From: Planctomyces sp.
GTDB taxonomy: Bacteria > Planctomycetota > Planctomycetia > Planctomycetales > Planctomycetaceae
Direction of reading: 5' to 3'
DNA: 64,000 nt
NCBI GenBank assembly: GCA_019636235.1
Contig: JAHBXW010000013.1
Location: 1-64,000, forward strand
Part shown: positions 34,963 through 44,500 of the stretch, piece after piece
How the letters are laid out: the number at the start of each line of letters is the position of its first letter
Position numbering within the stretch: the stretch's first letter is position 1
Translations under genes and position numbers: made by a program
Notes under the pieces: model-generated
The model's input: only the letters and a program-made list of their open reading frames with translations
What the model was told of the DNA's origin: nothing
Database searches by the model: none

Positions 34963-36828
34963 TCAGGGGCTGGGCGTGACTTCCGGCGGCCGGGAGCCCG
35001 CGTCGAGGTCGACGTTGCGGAGGACCTTGGTGGGGGGGGATTCGGGCTCGGGTTCGGGGAGCGAGTCGGTTTCTTCGGGGCTGAGGCCGCCGGCAGGGGC
35101 CTTGCCGCCGAGGAACAGGTTCGGGACCAGGGCCTCGTCGCCGATCTGAACCTCGGTCGACTGTCCGCTGGGGAGCGGCCGCTGGTAGACCCGCAGCGCC
35201 TGCGGCATTTCATCGATGCCGATGCGGCCGGGGAGGTTGTGCTGCAACTGGGCCTGGACCAGCATCTGCACGATGTCGGGATAGCTGGCGCCCAGATCGG
35301 AGCAGGCGCGGATGACGTCGGCGATGCGTGCGGAGACCTCCAGCGACCGGGGAGTTTCGCCGGCCGCGATTCGGGCGACCTTGACGATGCCGCTGCCCGC
35401 GTCGCCGCGGACGACGATCCGCTGTCCGGCGCGGACCATCAGCGGCGTGTCAAATTTCTGATCCTGTCCGAACAGGACGATCTCGGCCTTCTGATAGCGG
35501 GTCAGATGCACGACCGGCGTCCCCTGCGAGGCGATGGCGTGCAGCTTGAATCCGCCCGGCAGCTTCTCGCCGCGGATGTTGGGATCGTCGGGATTGGACG
35601 TGCTCAGGGCGCGGAACGCTCCGTACTTTGTTTCCACGCTGTCGCTGTTCATCAGTTCCACGAGGGCGTTGAAGGCGTTGCCGTCATCGAGCGTGGCCAT
35701 CGCGGCGAGGGCGTACACGCGAAAGGCGGCCTCAGTGGCGGCGACGTCCTTCAGGACGGTCGAGCCGGCGGGATCGCCGAGATAGGCCAGCGCCTCCGCG
35801 GCGCGGAACCGGCACTCCAGGATCGGCGACTTGAGCCCTTCCTTGAGGATCGGAATCGATTCGTGGCCGATGGCTTCGAGCTGCAGCGCGGCCGACTCGC
35901 ATTCGTCGGCGGAACCCAGACGGTCGCGCAGCGCCTGGATGCGCAGGTGGCGTTCGACGGGGGACTCGCGGAGGGCGATGCTGCGGACGACCTGCATGTA
36001 GCGCGGGAAGTTGTCGCGGTAGCGATCCGGGACGAGCAGCGTGATCTTGCGGTCGGTGTTGGCCTCCGCCTGGGCCCGCTGCAGGCCGTGCCGGTCGTAA
36101 TCATGAAAGCGGTCGCCGATTCTCTGGGCGATGCGGTGCGAAAGCTTGGCGCTGCGATAGTCCTGGCGAACCATGGCGACGAGGCTGCGATCCCCGCCGA
36201 CATACGTCGCGCCGCCGGGCACCGTGCCGCGGATCTGGCTGCCCAGCGAGCCCTTTTCGTCCTGGATGCCCAGCAGGATCGGGCCCGCGGCCTTGGCCAG
36301 CCGCTTGCCCTCGCGCACGCCGCCGCCGGAGACGTTCGCGTATTCCTTGAGATCGCACTCCAGCAGCCAGCCTCCGGACAGGCTGGTGCACTTCGTGCCG
36401 TCCGGCAGCATGACTTCAATGTCGAACGGCTCTCCCTTTTTGATCAGCGGCGGGAGCATGGCGCGGACCAGCACCAGGGCCGTGTCCTTGGAGCGCAACA
36501 GCGTGTTCGGGTCCTTGACGCCGCGACGCTTCATGTCTTCCATCAGCTTGGTGCGGAACGGCGAAACCGGAATGTCCTCGCCCGTGCCGTCCAGATTCGT
36601 GATCAGTCCGACCCCCTCGAGGACGACGTTGGTAAACCCGGAGACGCTGATGTAATCGCCGATCAGCTTGGAGTGCCCGTGGCGGCCTTCCAGCGCGCCG
36701 GTGGCGTTCGCCTTGCTGACCTTCCGCTCGTACTCCTTGGGGTCGCGAATGCGCAGCATGAGATCCTGGCAACCGGAGCACAGCAGGGCCGCTGCGAGAA
36801 TCGCGGAGAGTGTCTGGGGGGCGGTCAT
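34963..36828 (-). CDS. FlgI (P-ring)-like lipoprotein with inserted HEAT domain
   Basis: A 621-residue lipoprotein (lipobox LCSGC, Cys20). Residues about 55-180 resemble the start of flagellar P-ring protein FlgI: VVLEGVGLITNLDGTGED, LVRAMLPPLIKKGEPFDIEV and LSGGWLLECDL correspond to the YGLVVGLDGTGD, VMVTASLPPF and LRGGTLLMTPL stretches. A middle FlgI-like part follows (SAKLSHRIAQRIGDRF, LLVPDRY). About 290-430 is a HEAT-like helical repeat region (CRFRAAEALAYLGDP, AAFRVYALAAMATLDD). FlgI-like sequence then resumes to about 560 (ADVIRACSDLGASYPDIVQM). The tail is Pro/Glu-rich. No other flagellar gene is in the window. Function is open: a P-ring variant, or a FlgI-fold protein for another envelope structure. 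Confidence 0.75.
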   Translation of the reverse strand: MTAPQTLSAILAAALLCSGCQDLMLRIRDPKEYERKVSKANATGALEGRHGHSKLIGDYISVSGFTNVVLEGVGLITNLDGTGEDIPVSPFRTKLMEDMKRRGVKDPNTLLRSKDTALVLVRAMLPPLIKKGEPFDIEVMLPDGTKCTSLSGGWLLECDLKEYANVSGGGVREGKRLAKAAGPILLGIQDEKGSLGSQIRGTVPGGATYVGGDRSLVAMVRQDYRSAKLSHRIAQRIGDRFHDYDRHGLQRAQAEANTDRKITLLVPDRYRDNFPRYMQVVRSIALRESPVERHLRIQALRDRLGSADECESAALQLEAIGHESIPILKEGLKSPILECRFRAAEALAYLGDPAGSTVLKDVAATEAAFRVYALAAMATLDDGNAFNALVELMNSDSVETKYGAFRALSTSNPDDPNIRGEKLPGGFKLHAIASQGTPVVHLTRYQKAEIVLFGQDQKFDTPLMVRAGQRIVVRGDAGSGIVKVARIAAGETPRSLEVSARIADVIRACSDLGASYPDIVQMLVQAQLQHNLPGRIGIDEMPQALRVYQRPLPSGQSTEVQIGDEALVPNLFLGGKAPAGGLSPEETDSLPEPEPESPPTKVLRNVDLDAGSRPPEVTPSP

Positions 36829-37223
36829 GCTCGAGGCTCCGCAGGCGCCGGCCAGGGGAATGGCCGGGAACGCCGCACCGGAAGGGGATCGCGGGGAGTG
36901 GAGGTCTCGTATACGACCGCGGAAATCCGAGGGTCAAGAGGGCTTCCGGCGGCTCTCGGGAGGCCCCGGCCGGCGCGGCGTCCGCACTTTAATTCTTTTT
37001 GAGAACACGACTTGCGGGGCTGATGCGAGCAGCGAAAATGGCAGGTGACGGCGGCAATCGCCGCATCGGCGAAGTCCCCGGAACCACTGCGAGTTTCTCG
37101 TTTGCGGCGAAGTATGCCGGTCGGGCGCGACGGCCGGTGGGCTGTGCCGGACGAAGCAGCGGGACTGCCGGCGGCTGATGAGGACTGCCGATCCAGTGGT
37201 GCGGGCGAATTCCATCGGCCAGA
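36829..37223. other. gene-free divergent spacer
   Basis: Between the divergent FlgI-like and PDZ genes. An AT-rich patch (CTTTAATTCTTTTTGAG, near 36987-37003) is the only outlier and could belong to a promoter. I see no gene, RNA or repeat copy. Confidence 0.45.
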
Positions 37224-38432
37224 ATGGACGTCATGATCCGGCAGACCATCGCCAGTCCCTGCAGACTGCATTTCGCCGCGTGGGCGGCGGCCGCCGTGAC
37301 GTTCCTCATGGGAACCGTCGGACCTGCCCGGGGTGCGGAGCTGACGGCCGAAGAGGCCGAAACGCTGATCGGCCAGCTGGACGACGACGATTTCGCGGTG
37401 CGATCGGCCGCGGCGCTGGAGCTCGAGCGGGTGGGCCTCGCGCACGTCGAAGTGCTGGAGGCGTCCGCCATTCGGAATCCGGAATACGCGGCGCGGATCG
37501 TGCCGCTATTGGAGCGGCTGTATGTCGGGTCGACGGATCGCGAGTCCCGGCGGCTGGCCGTTTCGGCCTGCGTGTCGTCGCTCGAGCCGGTGATGACGGC
37601 GATGCATCTGAGCGTCTCGGAACATACGGACACGACGCGGGCGGCGGACCAGGCGCTCAAGCGGCTGTCGCGTTTGAACTCGCCGGTCGCAGGATATGCC
37701 CGATCGGTGTTCGAGCGGCATGGCCTGCTGCGGGCGGGCCGCGCGGTGTCGGACCTGAGGCAACTGGGCGCCAAGGTCGTGTTCACGAGACGAGCCGAAC
37801 GCGACGAGTCGGTCCTGCTCCTGGATCGCGCGGCCTCCGACCAGCGGGCGGCGACCCTGGGCTATCAGCCGGCGCGCCCGCACCCAGTGTATCAGGTGTT
37901 CATCCTGCCGGGCTGGCGCGGAAACGTCGAATCGCTGGAGCTGATCAGCCAGTTGGAGCGGGGCCACCGTTTCACCGTGTACGCGATCACGGGCTCGGGA
38001 GTCACGTCGACGGACATCGAGCACGCCAACCGGGATGCGCCGGGCTTTCAGTCGGAGAACCGGGGGGCCGCGACGCTGGGCGCCACGTTTGATTCGCTGA
38101 GCGCCTGCGAAATTCGTTCCGTGATTCCCGGCATGGCGGCCAGCCAGGCCGGCCTCAACAAAGGGGATCGGATCCTCGCAATCGACGACCAGCGGATCAA
38201 CACATTCGATGCGCTGGTCCAGTCCCTTCGCGGACGGCAGGTTGGAGAAGTCGTGTCGATGAAAGTGCTGCCCGGGCGATACGCGCTCCTGCCGGCATTC
38301 GACGAGCCGCTGCCCATCGATCCGGAAGAAGGGCGCAACGGACCGGACGACCGCCACGTGCGGTCGATCGAGGTGCGGCTGTCCGGCTGGGATGAACTGG
38401 CGGACTTCGCGGCCGAACCGGACGACTTGTGA
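37224..38432 (+). CDS. exported protein with HEAT-like and PDZ domains
   Basis: A 402-residue protein with a signal peptide (about 1-36, ending ARG-AE). Residues about 40-165 are helical and HEAT-like (LIGQLDDDDFAVRSAAALELERVG). A middle segment follows (VYQVFILPGWRGNVESLELISQL). Residues about 285-350 form a PDZ domain (CEIRSVIPGMAASQAGLNKGDRILAIDD). There is no protease domain, so it is probably a scaffold or sensor outside the cytoplasm rather than a DegP-type enzyme. A second in-frame ATG four codons in is an equally possible start. It converges with aroH. Confidence 0.8.
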   Translation: MDVMIRQTIASPCRLHFAAWAAAAVTFLMGTVGPARGAELTAEEAETLIGQLDDDDFAVRSAAALELERVGLAHVEVLEASAIRNPEYAARIVPLLERLYVGSTDRESRRLAVSACVSSLEPVMTAMHLSVSEHTDTTRAADQALKRLSRLNSPVAGYARSVFERHGLLRAGRAVSDLRQLGAKVVFTRRAERDESVLLLDRAASDQRAATLGYQPARPHPVYQVFILPGWRGNVESLELISQLERGHRFTVYAITGSGVTSTDIEHANRDAPGFQSENRGAATLGATFDSLSACEIRSVIPGMAASQAGLNKGDRILAIDDQRINTFDALVQSLRGRQVGEVVSMKVLPGRYALLPAFDEPLPIDPEEGRNGPDDRHVRSIEVRLSGWDELADFAAEPDDL

Positions 38433-38478
38433 TGGGACGTCCCGCGACGGGCGGCTGCTGCAGCGGCCAGCCCGGCCG

Positions 38479-38850
38479 TCACTGGGCGCTGGAGACGTCC
38501 GGTCGCAGCCGTTTGGCGTCCCGCAGATAGACGTGCGTGATCTCCCGCTGCCCGCGCTCGGTGTTGACGTGCAGCAGGATGCGGATGACGCGGGGCATGC
38601 CGTGCGGAACGGCGATCTCCGAGGCGCACAGCAGCGGGACCTGGTTCATGCCCAGTCCCCGCGCGGCCTCGGCGGGAAACGCGGCGGTCAGGTCGGGCGT
38701 CGTCGTGAAGATCGCCGAGACGACGTCGTCGAAGTCCGTCAGCGCGTTCGCGCGGCACAGCTCGTCCAGCAGTTCGCGCGTCGCCGAGAGGATCTCGGCG
38801 GAGCAGTTTTCGGCGACGCTGATGGCGCCGCGAATGCCACGAACGGCCAT
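38479..38850 (-). CDS. aroH: monofunctional chorismate mutase, AroH class
   Basis: Converts chorismate to prephenate for phenylalanine and tyrosine. The 123-residue chain follows the Bacillus AroH type: [14 protein letters not shown] at the N-terminus, [16 protein letters not shown] in the middle, [21 protein letters not shown] with the active-site Arg, and [15 protein letters not shown] at the end. Length is normal. It is the last gene of a leftward run; the spacing to the upstream small gene is 104 bases. Confidence 0.95.
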   Translation of the reverse strand: MAVRGIRGAISVAENCSAEILSATRELLDELCRANALTDFDDVVSAIFTTTPDLTAAFPAEAARGLGMNQVPLLCASEIAVPHGMPRVIRILLHVNTERGQREITHVYLRDAKRLRPDVSSAQ

Positions 38851-38954
38851 GGAACGGGAAACCGGGGACGAGGGAAGTGCGGAGGCTCGGCCGCGAACTT
38901 AGGCCCGGCGCGGAGCGAAGGCAAGCGTCTCCCGGGGAGGACGAGCGGCTTAAC

Positions 38955-39236
38955 TCACTTCGCGGCGGACGCCGGGCCTTCAAAGCCGAACGCCTTGAAC
39001 CGCGACAGCTCGAAGGTGTCCAGCAGCTTGACCGCGGCGATCGCATCCAGCGAGATCATGGCCTTCCGCGCGCCGTACGCGTCCGGCTTGTCCCGCTCCA
39101 GGAGCAGCACGCCGTCGGCGATCATGAAATTCGCGAACGGGATCGATTCCTGAAACGTGGTCACGACCAGTCCCGTGCGCGGATAGCCGGCCGGCCAGTT
39201 CTTGAAGATCTGCAGCCAGCTTTGCGACGAATCCAT
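38955..39236 (-). CDS. conserved hypothetical protein
   Basis: A 93-residue soluble protein without signal or membrane segment. It opens WLQIFKNWPAGYPRTGLVVT and continues GVLLLERDKPDAYGARKAM, then ISLDAIAAVKLLDTFELSRF. The even hydrophobic pattern suggests a small beta-rich fold. I do not recognise a characterised family, though similar short proteins seem common in planctomycetes. The VWA gene ends 82 bases upstream on the same strand. Confidence 0.7.
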   Translation of the reverse strand: MDSSQSWLQIFKNWPAGYPRTGLVVTTFQESIPFANFMIADGVLLLERDKPDAYGARKAMISLDAIAAVKLLDTFELSRFKAFGFEGPASAAK

Positions 39237-39318
39237 CGAGCGAATCCTTTCCAGGCGGCGCGGGCAGCGGCCTCGCACGCGCGATTCCCGCCCGGTCCGC
39301 AGGCGATCCCTGAGGTGA

Positions 39319-40353
39319 TCAGGGCGCCGCGAGCTGCCGGGCATCGCGGTAGACGTAACGGCCCCGCGACCCGGCCGCAAGCTTCTGCAGAAAGTTCGGC
39401 AGCGGGCGGCCGCTGGCATCCGTCGGCTCGGGCCCTTCGCCGAAGTCGATGCAGTGGATCTGCGCGCCGCTGCGGTTCTTGCGCAGGGCGTCGTCGAGTT
39501 CCCGCGCCGACATCGGATCGGCGGAATCCGTCAGAAAGAAAATGACGTCCGGATTATACTCATAGGCCTTCAGCAACGCCGGCAGCCGGTCGGTGCCGCC
39601 GTCGGCCGTGACGTCCTGCAACTGCCGCACGACCTGCTCGCGATCCTCATCCGTCCCGGAGAACACGTTGAAGCGGGTCTTCAGCGTCGTTGTGCGGTTG
39701 CTGAAGAACACGACCTGAAACTTCTGCTCCCGGTCGAGTTGCTGCAGGCTGGCCAGGAGTTCGCCCTTGGCGGCGGCGAGGACGACGTCCATGCTCGACG
39801 ATCGGTCGATGACATACACGAACCGGCGGCCCTTGGCGGCGACCTGAAACAGGCTGGTCTCGCCGGCTTCGCTGCGGACCGCACCCCCCGACGATGCGCC
39901 TGCGGGATTGCCCGTCGCGGCGGAGGCCGGACTGGTCGGCGGCAGGCCCGCGCCCAGCGGAGGAGCGCCGCGGCCAATCACGGGACGCTCCGCCGGGCGC
40001 GGCAGGGTCAGGGGAATGGGCGGTTCGGCCGAGGCGATGGGCGACGGCGGGCGACTGTGGACGGGCGTGGATTCCGGACTGGCCGCATTCGCTTCCGTCG
40101 AGGTAGGCGTGGGCGCGGGCTGCGACGCGGCGGGCGTTCGCAGCACGATGCCGACCTCCCGCGCGCCGGCGTCGCTGAGCCGTTCGCCACGAGTCGCCCG
40201 GCAGCCTGGGGATTGGGACGCCAGGACGATCGCCGTCGCCGCGCCGACATGCAGGCACGCCGAGAGAATCCAACCCGAGCCGGCGGCCCACGCGAGGCGC
40301 GGCGTCAGCCAGTCGGGGATCTCTCGGGACAGCCTCGGCGCGGGAGTCGCCAT
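39319..40353 (-). CDS. VWA-domain protein with N-terminal membrane anchor
   Basis: A 344-residue protein. One transmembrane helix lies at about 25-46 (GWILSACLHVGAATAIVLA). A long Pro/Ala/Ser/Thr-rich linker runs to about 165. A von Willebrand A domain fills about 170-340, with the metal-ion-dependent adhesion motif D-R-S-S-S (Asp183) in FVYVIDRSSSM. Asp in FFLTDSADP and Thr in GGTDRLPALLKA complete the expected site. It probably displays a metal-dependent binding domain outside the membrane. It lies in a leftward run of unrelated genes, so no partner can be named. Confidence 0.82.
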   Translation of the reverse strand: MATPAPRLSREIPDWLTPRLAWAAGSGWILSACLHVGAATAIVLASQSPGCRATRGERLSDAGAREVGIVLRTPAASQPAPTPTSTEANAASPESTPVHSRPPSPIASAEPPIPLTLPRPAERPVIGRGAPPLGAGLPPTSPASAATGNPAGASSGGAVRSEAGETSLFQVAAKGRRFVYVIDRSSSMDVVLAAAKGELLASLQQLDREQKFQVVFFSNRTTTLKTRFNVFSGTDEDREQVVRQLQDVTADGGTDRLPALLKAYEYNPDVIFFLTDSADPMSARELDDALRKNRSGAQIHCIDFGEGPEPTDASGRPLPNFLQKLAAGSRGRYVYRDARQLAAP

Positions 40354-40450
40354 GCTCGAACTCTACGCACGTGCGGAAATGCGGGTCAACAGGCGTTGTG
40401 CGGCCGCCCCCTTTGCTCGCCGTGCCGCCGCCGTCCCGCGGATGCGGCGC

Positions 40451-41302
40451 TCAATGACGGCCGGGCTGCCGGTGCTCGGGAAAGTCCCGCCCGTAGCGGT
40501 CCAACAGCGCCGGGACATCGTTCGGCAGCATGTACATCTTTCCTCGAATCGACTTCGTCTCCCCGGCCTCAATCCCGCCCAGCCGGAAGTCCGCATGCAG
40601 GCAGACGATCACCCCCTGAAACAGCTCCTGCCAGGGTTCGAAAGCCGTGGCGAACAGCATCGATTCGTCGGCGGAGAAGCAGCCGATCAACCCGTGGCTG
40701 GGAATCAACGGGTTCAGCGGGCGGGGATTGACGTCTTCCGCGGGGACGCCGGCGTCGCGCCACACCTGGCCGGGCGTGTAGCGGGCTTCGGTGGCCCAGT
40801 CGCGGGTCGGCATCCGTTCCAACTGTCCGTCCAGGAACACGAAGCTCTTGGCGAGATACGACTCCTGATTCGCTCCCGTGAACCGGTCGAGACGGATACA
40901 GGGCTGCGCCCAGTGGACGACGGACCGCTGCCGGGTGGGATTGCGGGCCGTGATCCGGAAGTCGACCTCATCGTGCGTCGCGCGGATGTCGTGATCGACG
41001 ATGAGGCCGTCCGCGACTCGGCATTGCAGGCGAATCCGCTGCGGGGTCGCGGAGACGAGCCGGGTTTCATGCGGCACGACGGTGTGGGCCGTCCAGTCGG
41101 CGTCGGTCGATCCGGCCCGGCAATAGGCCTCCAGGTACCACACGCTGATCGTCTCCCCCGGAAGGCGCGGCCCGGAGATCGTGAGCAGATTGCGGTCCCA
41201 GCTCAGCACCAGCGGCTCGACTTCGCTGGCGAAAGCCGAGCGGGGCAGAGGCCAGGTGACCGCACCGACGGCGGCGGCTCGAAGAAACGACCTGCGGCGC
41301 AT
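40451..41302 (-). CDS. Tat-exported hypothetical protein
   Basis: A 283-residue protein with a twin-arginine signal (RRRSFLRAAAVGAVTWPLP, ending AFA), so it is probably exported folded. The mature chain is rich in beta strands and aromatic residues (ADGLIVDHDIRATHDEVDFR, SVVHWAQPCIRLDRFTGANQ). No catalytic motif is evident. A sugar-binding or lyase-like fold is conceivable but unsupported. The ATG coincides with the Tat signal; the frame runs on upstream without coding character. It diverges from the FtsK-type gene, with 219 bases between starts. Confidence 0.72.
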   Translation of the reverse strand: MRRRSFLRAAAVGAVTWPLPRSAFASEVEPLVLSWDRNLLTISGPRLPGETISVWYLEAYCRAGSTDADWTAHTVVPHETRLVSATPQRIRLQCRVADGLIVDHDIRATHDEVDFRITARNPTRQRSVVHWAQPCIRLDRFTGANQESYLAKSFVFLDGQLERMPTRDWATEARYTPGQVWRDAGVPAEDVNPRPLNPLIPSHGLIGCFSADESMLFATAFEPWQELFQGVIVCLHADFRLGGIEAGETKSIRGKMYMLPNDVPALLDRYGRDFPEHRQPGRH

Positions 41303-41521
41303 GGCGAGGCTCCATGACGGCAACGGCAGCGTCCGCACGTCGGGACGCACGCTCGGATTCTCGCCCTCGCGCTGTTTTCCCGCCAGCCTGTGTGTCCCGT
41401 GTCCTCGGGCGGGATAGAATGCCATGCGGACAAGGCGTCGACGCCTCGTCCGGGCGCCGGCGGTTTCCCAAAACGGGGGCGGGCGGCGCCGCCTTGCTGT
41501 CACTCCCGGTGTGTCGCACTT

Positions 41522-44500
41522 ATGCCGAAACCGCCTCGTGACCTGTTGCGGGACTTTCAGGCGGCCATCGAGACGCGGCTGCGTCTCGAGCGCGAATTCC
41601 AGACGGGAGCCCGGGCTAGCGACCCGCAGCTGGCTGAGGCGCAGGCCGGACTGCAGGCGGCGGAGGATCGGGCCGCGGCCGAGGCCGCAGCGATCGACGC
41701 CAAGGCGGAAGCCCGGCGTCGCGCGGCGCTGGAGCGATTCGAGACGGCGGAACGCGCCGCTCGCACAGAACACGATGCCCAGGTTCGTCAGACAGTCCGT
41801 GCCCTGGACGCCGAAACGGCCGACCTGGAACGGCAGCACGCCGACAGCGCCTGGGTTGTGACGTCCCTCCTCGACGAAAGCCACGATGAGAATCCCGTCC
41901 GCCAGCACGAACGGTTCGTGGGCGGCGTCGAGCGCACCCGGGCCGAGCAAACGGCGGCCCTGGAGGCGGCGGAGCTACGGTTCGAGGAACAGCTCCAGGA
42001 GGCCGGCCGAGCCCGCTGGGACATCGCGCCCGATGCCCTCTCCGGCTCGACGCCCGACGATCTGCAGGAGCAGTTTCAGCAGCACTTGCAGGCTGCGGAG
42101 CAGGCCGCCGAGCGGGGCCGGAAGCTGTTCCTGCCCAGGCTGTTCAAAGGGTTCCGATCGCTGTGGTTGTTCGCGCTGTTGTTCGGGGCGATCTTCGCGC
42201 CGGTTCTGCTGGCGGTCGATCCGGCGCTGTTGAGCATCGTCAGCGGGCGGTTCGGAGGGGAATGGCTGGCGATTTCGTTCGGCGCGGCGGCGATCGGCGC
42301 GCTGATCATCACGCTGGCGTTGTATTCGCTTTCGTCGATGGCCGTGTCGGACGTGCTGCAGGACCGCGAGCGAGCGCTGGCGACGGCGCGGGCGGCTCGT
42401 AAACAGTGGGATGCGGCGACAAACCGCGACCTGGCGCGCCGCGATCCGGAGATCAGGCAGATGCAGGCGGAGATGGAGACGCGCCGCGAGGAGACGCTGG
42501 AACGCTATCGCCAGACGTACGACGCGCGGATTGCCGAGCTGCGGCAGCGCCGCGCGGATGCGCTGTCGCAACTCGCGGAGACCCTCCAGACGCAGCATCG
42601 CGAAGCGACGGCCCGCCGCGATGCGGAACTGGCCGCCGCGGACGCCGACCACCAGTCCCGGCAGGTCGAACTGGCACACAGCGGCCTGGCGGAATCGGAT
42701 CGGCTGAAGTCGGAGATCGCCGCCCGACTGACGGCCCGCCAGAAACAGCAGTCGGCGATCTGGTCCGAGCTGAAGACCGGCTGGGAGCGAGCGACCGCGG
42801 ACTTGTGGAGCGCGGTTGACGACGCCCGCGCGGACAGCGGCGAGCAGTTCCCGAACTGGCCGACGCTCGCGGCCCCGGATCGAAACTGGCCGACGGCGAT
42901 CCCGTCCGGCATCCGGCTGGGGGAATTCGAGATTCACCTCGACTGCTGGGAGGGGGCGGTCTCCAGCGACATGCGGCTGGCGCCGCGGACGACAAGTTTT
43001 CGGCTGCCGGCCACGCTGCCGTTCCCCGCCCGGCCCAGCCTGCTGCTGAAGTCATCGAGTCCGGAGGGGCGGGCGGCGGCGCTGCCGATTCTGCAGACCG
43101 CCGTGCTGCGACTGCTGACGTCGTTGCCCCCCGGAACGATCCGGCTGACGCTCATTGACCCGGTGGGCCTGGGAGACAGTTTCGCCGGTTTGATGCATCT
43201 GGCCGACACGGACGAACTGCTCGTCAACAGCCGGATCTGGACGGAGCCGGGGCAGATCGAGGCGCGTCTGGCTGACCTGACGGAGCACATGGAGAACGTT
43301 CTGCAGACGTATCTGCGGAACGAGTTTCCGACGCTCGAGGACTACAACGCCCACGCGGGCGAAGTCGCCGAGCCATACAGGATCCTGGTGATTCGCGACT
43401 TCCCGTCGAAGTTCTCGGAGGTCGCGGCCCGGCGGCTGACGAGCATCATCGTCAGCGGACCGCGCTGCGGCGTGTACACGTTGATGGCCATCGACGGCAA
43501 GCTGCTGCTTCCGAACAACTTTCATCTTGCGGACATCGAGGCCGCGATGAACGTCTTTGAATGGCGCAGCCCGGGAGAACGCCGCGAACGACCGCTGGAC
43601 TGGGTCGAGCCGGAACATCCGATCGCCGCCCCGGGGGAGCCGCCTCAATCCAGGGACGAACGACCGCCTGCGTTTTACGCCGTCGACCCCGTGTTGTCGG
43701 ACTGGCCGCTGCTGCCCGATGAACCGCCTCCCGCGGACACGTTCTCCCGGATCGTCAAGCAGGTCGGTGCGGCGTCGCGCGGCGCCCGGCGGGTCGAAGT
43801 CTCGTTCGAACGCATCGCGCCCTCGCGCGAAGAACGCTGGTCGCGGGACAGCCGCGCGGGCATCGACATCCCGATGGGCCGGGCCGGGGCCGTCAAACTC
43901 CAGCACGTCCGCCTCGGGCAGGGGACGTCGCAGCACATGCTGATCGCCGGCAAAACCGGGTCCGGCAAGTCGACGTTCCTGCACGGGCTGATCACGAACC
44001 TGGCGCTGCACTACAGCCCGGATGAGTTGCAGTTTTTTCTGATCGACTTCAAGAAGGGGGTCGAGTTCAAGGACTACGCGGCCTGGCGACTGCCGCACGC
44101 GCGGGTCATCGCGATCGAAAGCGACCGCGAGTTCGGTGTGAGCGCGCTGACGCGGCTCGATGAACTCATGCAGGAGCGCGGAGAGCTGTTTCGCCGGCAT
44201 GGCGTTCAGGACATCGCCGGGTTCCGCAATGCGAATCCGCGCCGACCGCTGCCGCGCGTGCTGCTCGTCATCGACGAGTTTCAGGAGTTTTTCGTCGAGG
44301 ACGATCGGTACAGCCAGTCGGCGGCGCTGCTGCTGGACCGGCTGGTCCGGCAGGGGCGGGCCTTCGGCATCCATGTCGTGCTCGGATCGCAGACGCTGGG
44401 CGGCGCGTATTCACTGGCGCGGAGCACGCTGGGGCAGGTCGCCGTCCGCGTGGCGTTGCAGTGCAGCGAAGCGGACGCGCATCTGATCCTCAGCGAGGAC

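Noticed and set aside
33967-37002. 1011-residue open frame on the + strand opposite smc and the FlgI-like gene
   Set aside because: Complement shadow of two real genes; no recognisable domain and a biased composition.
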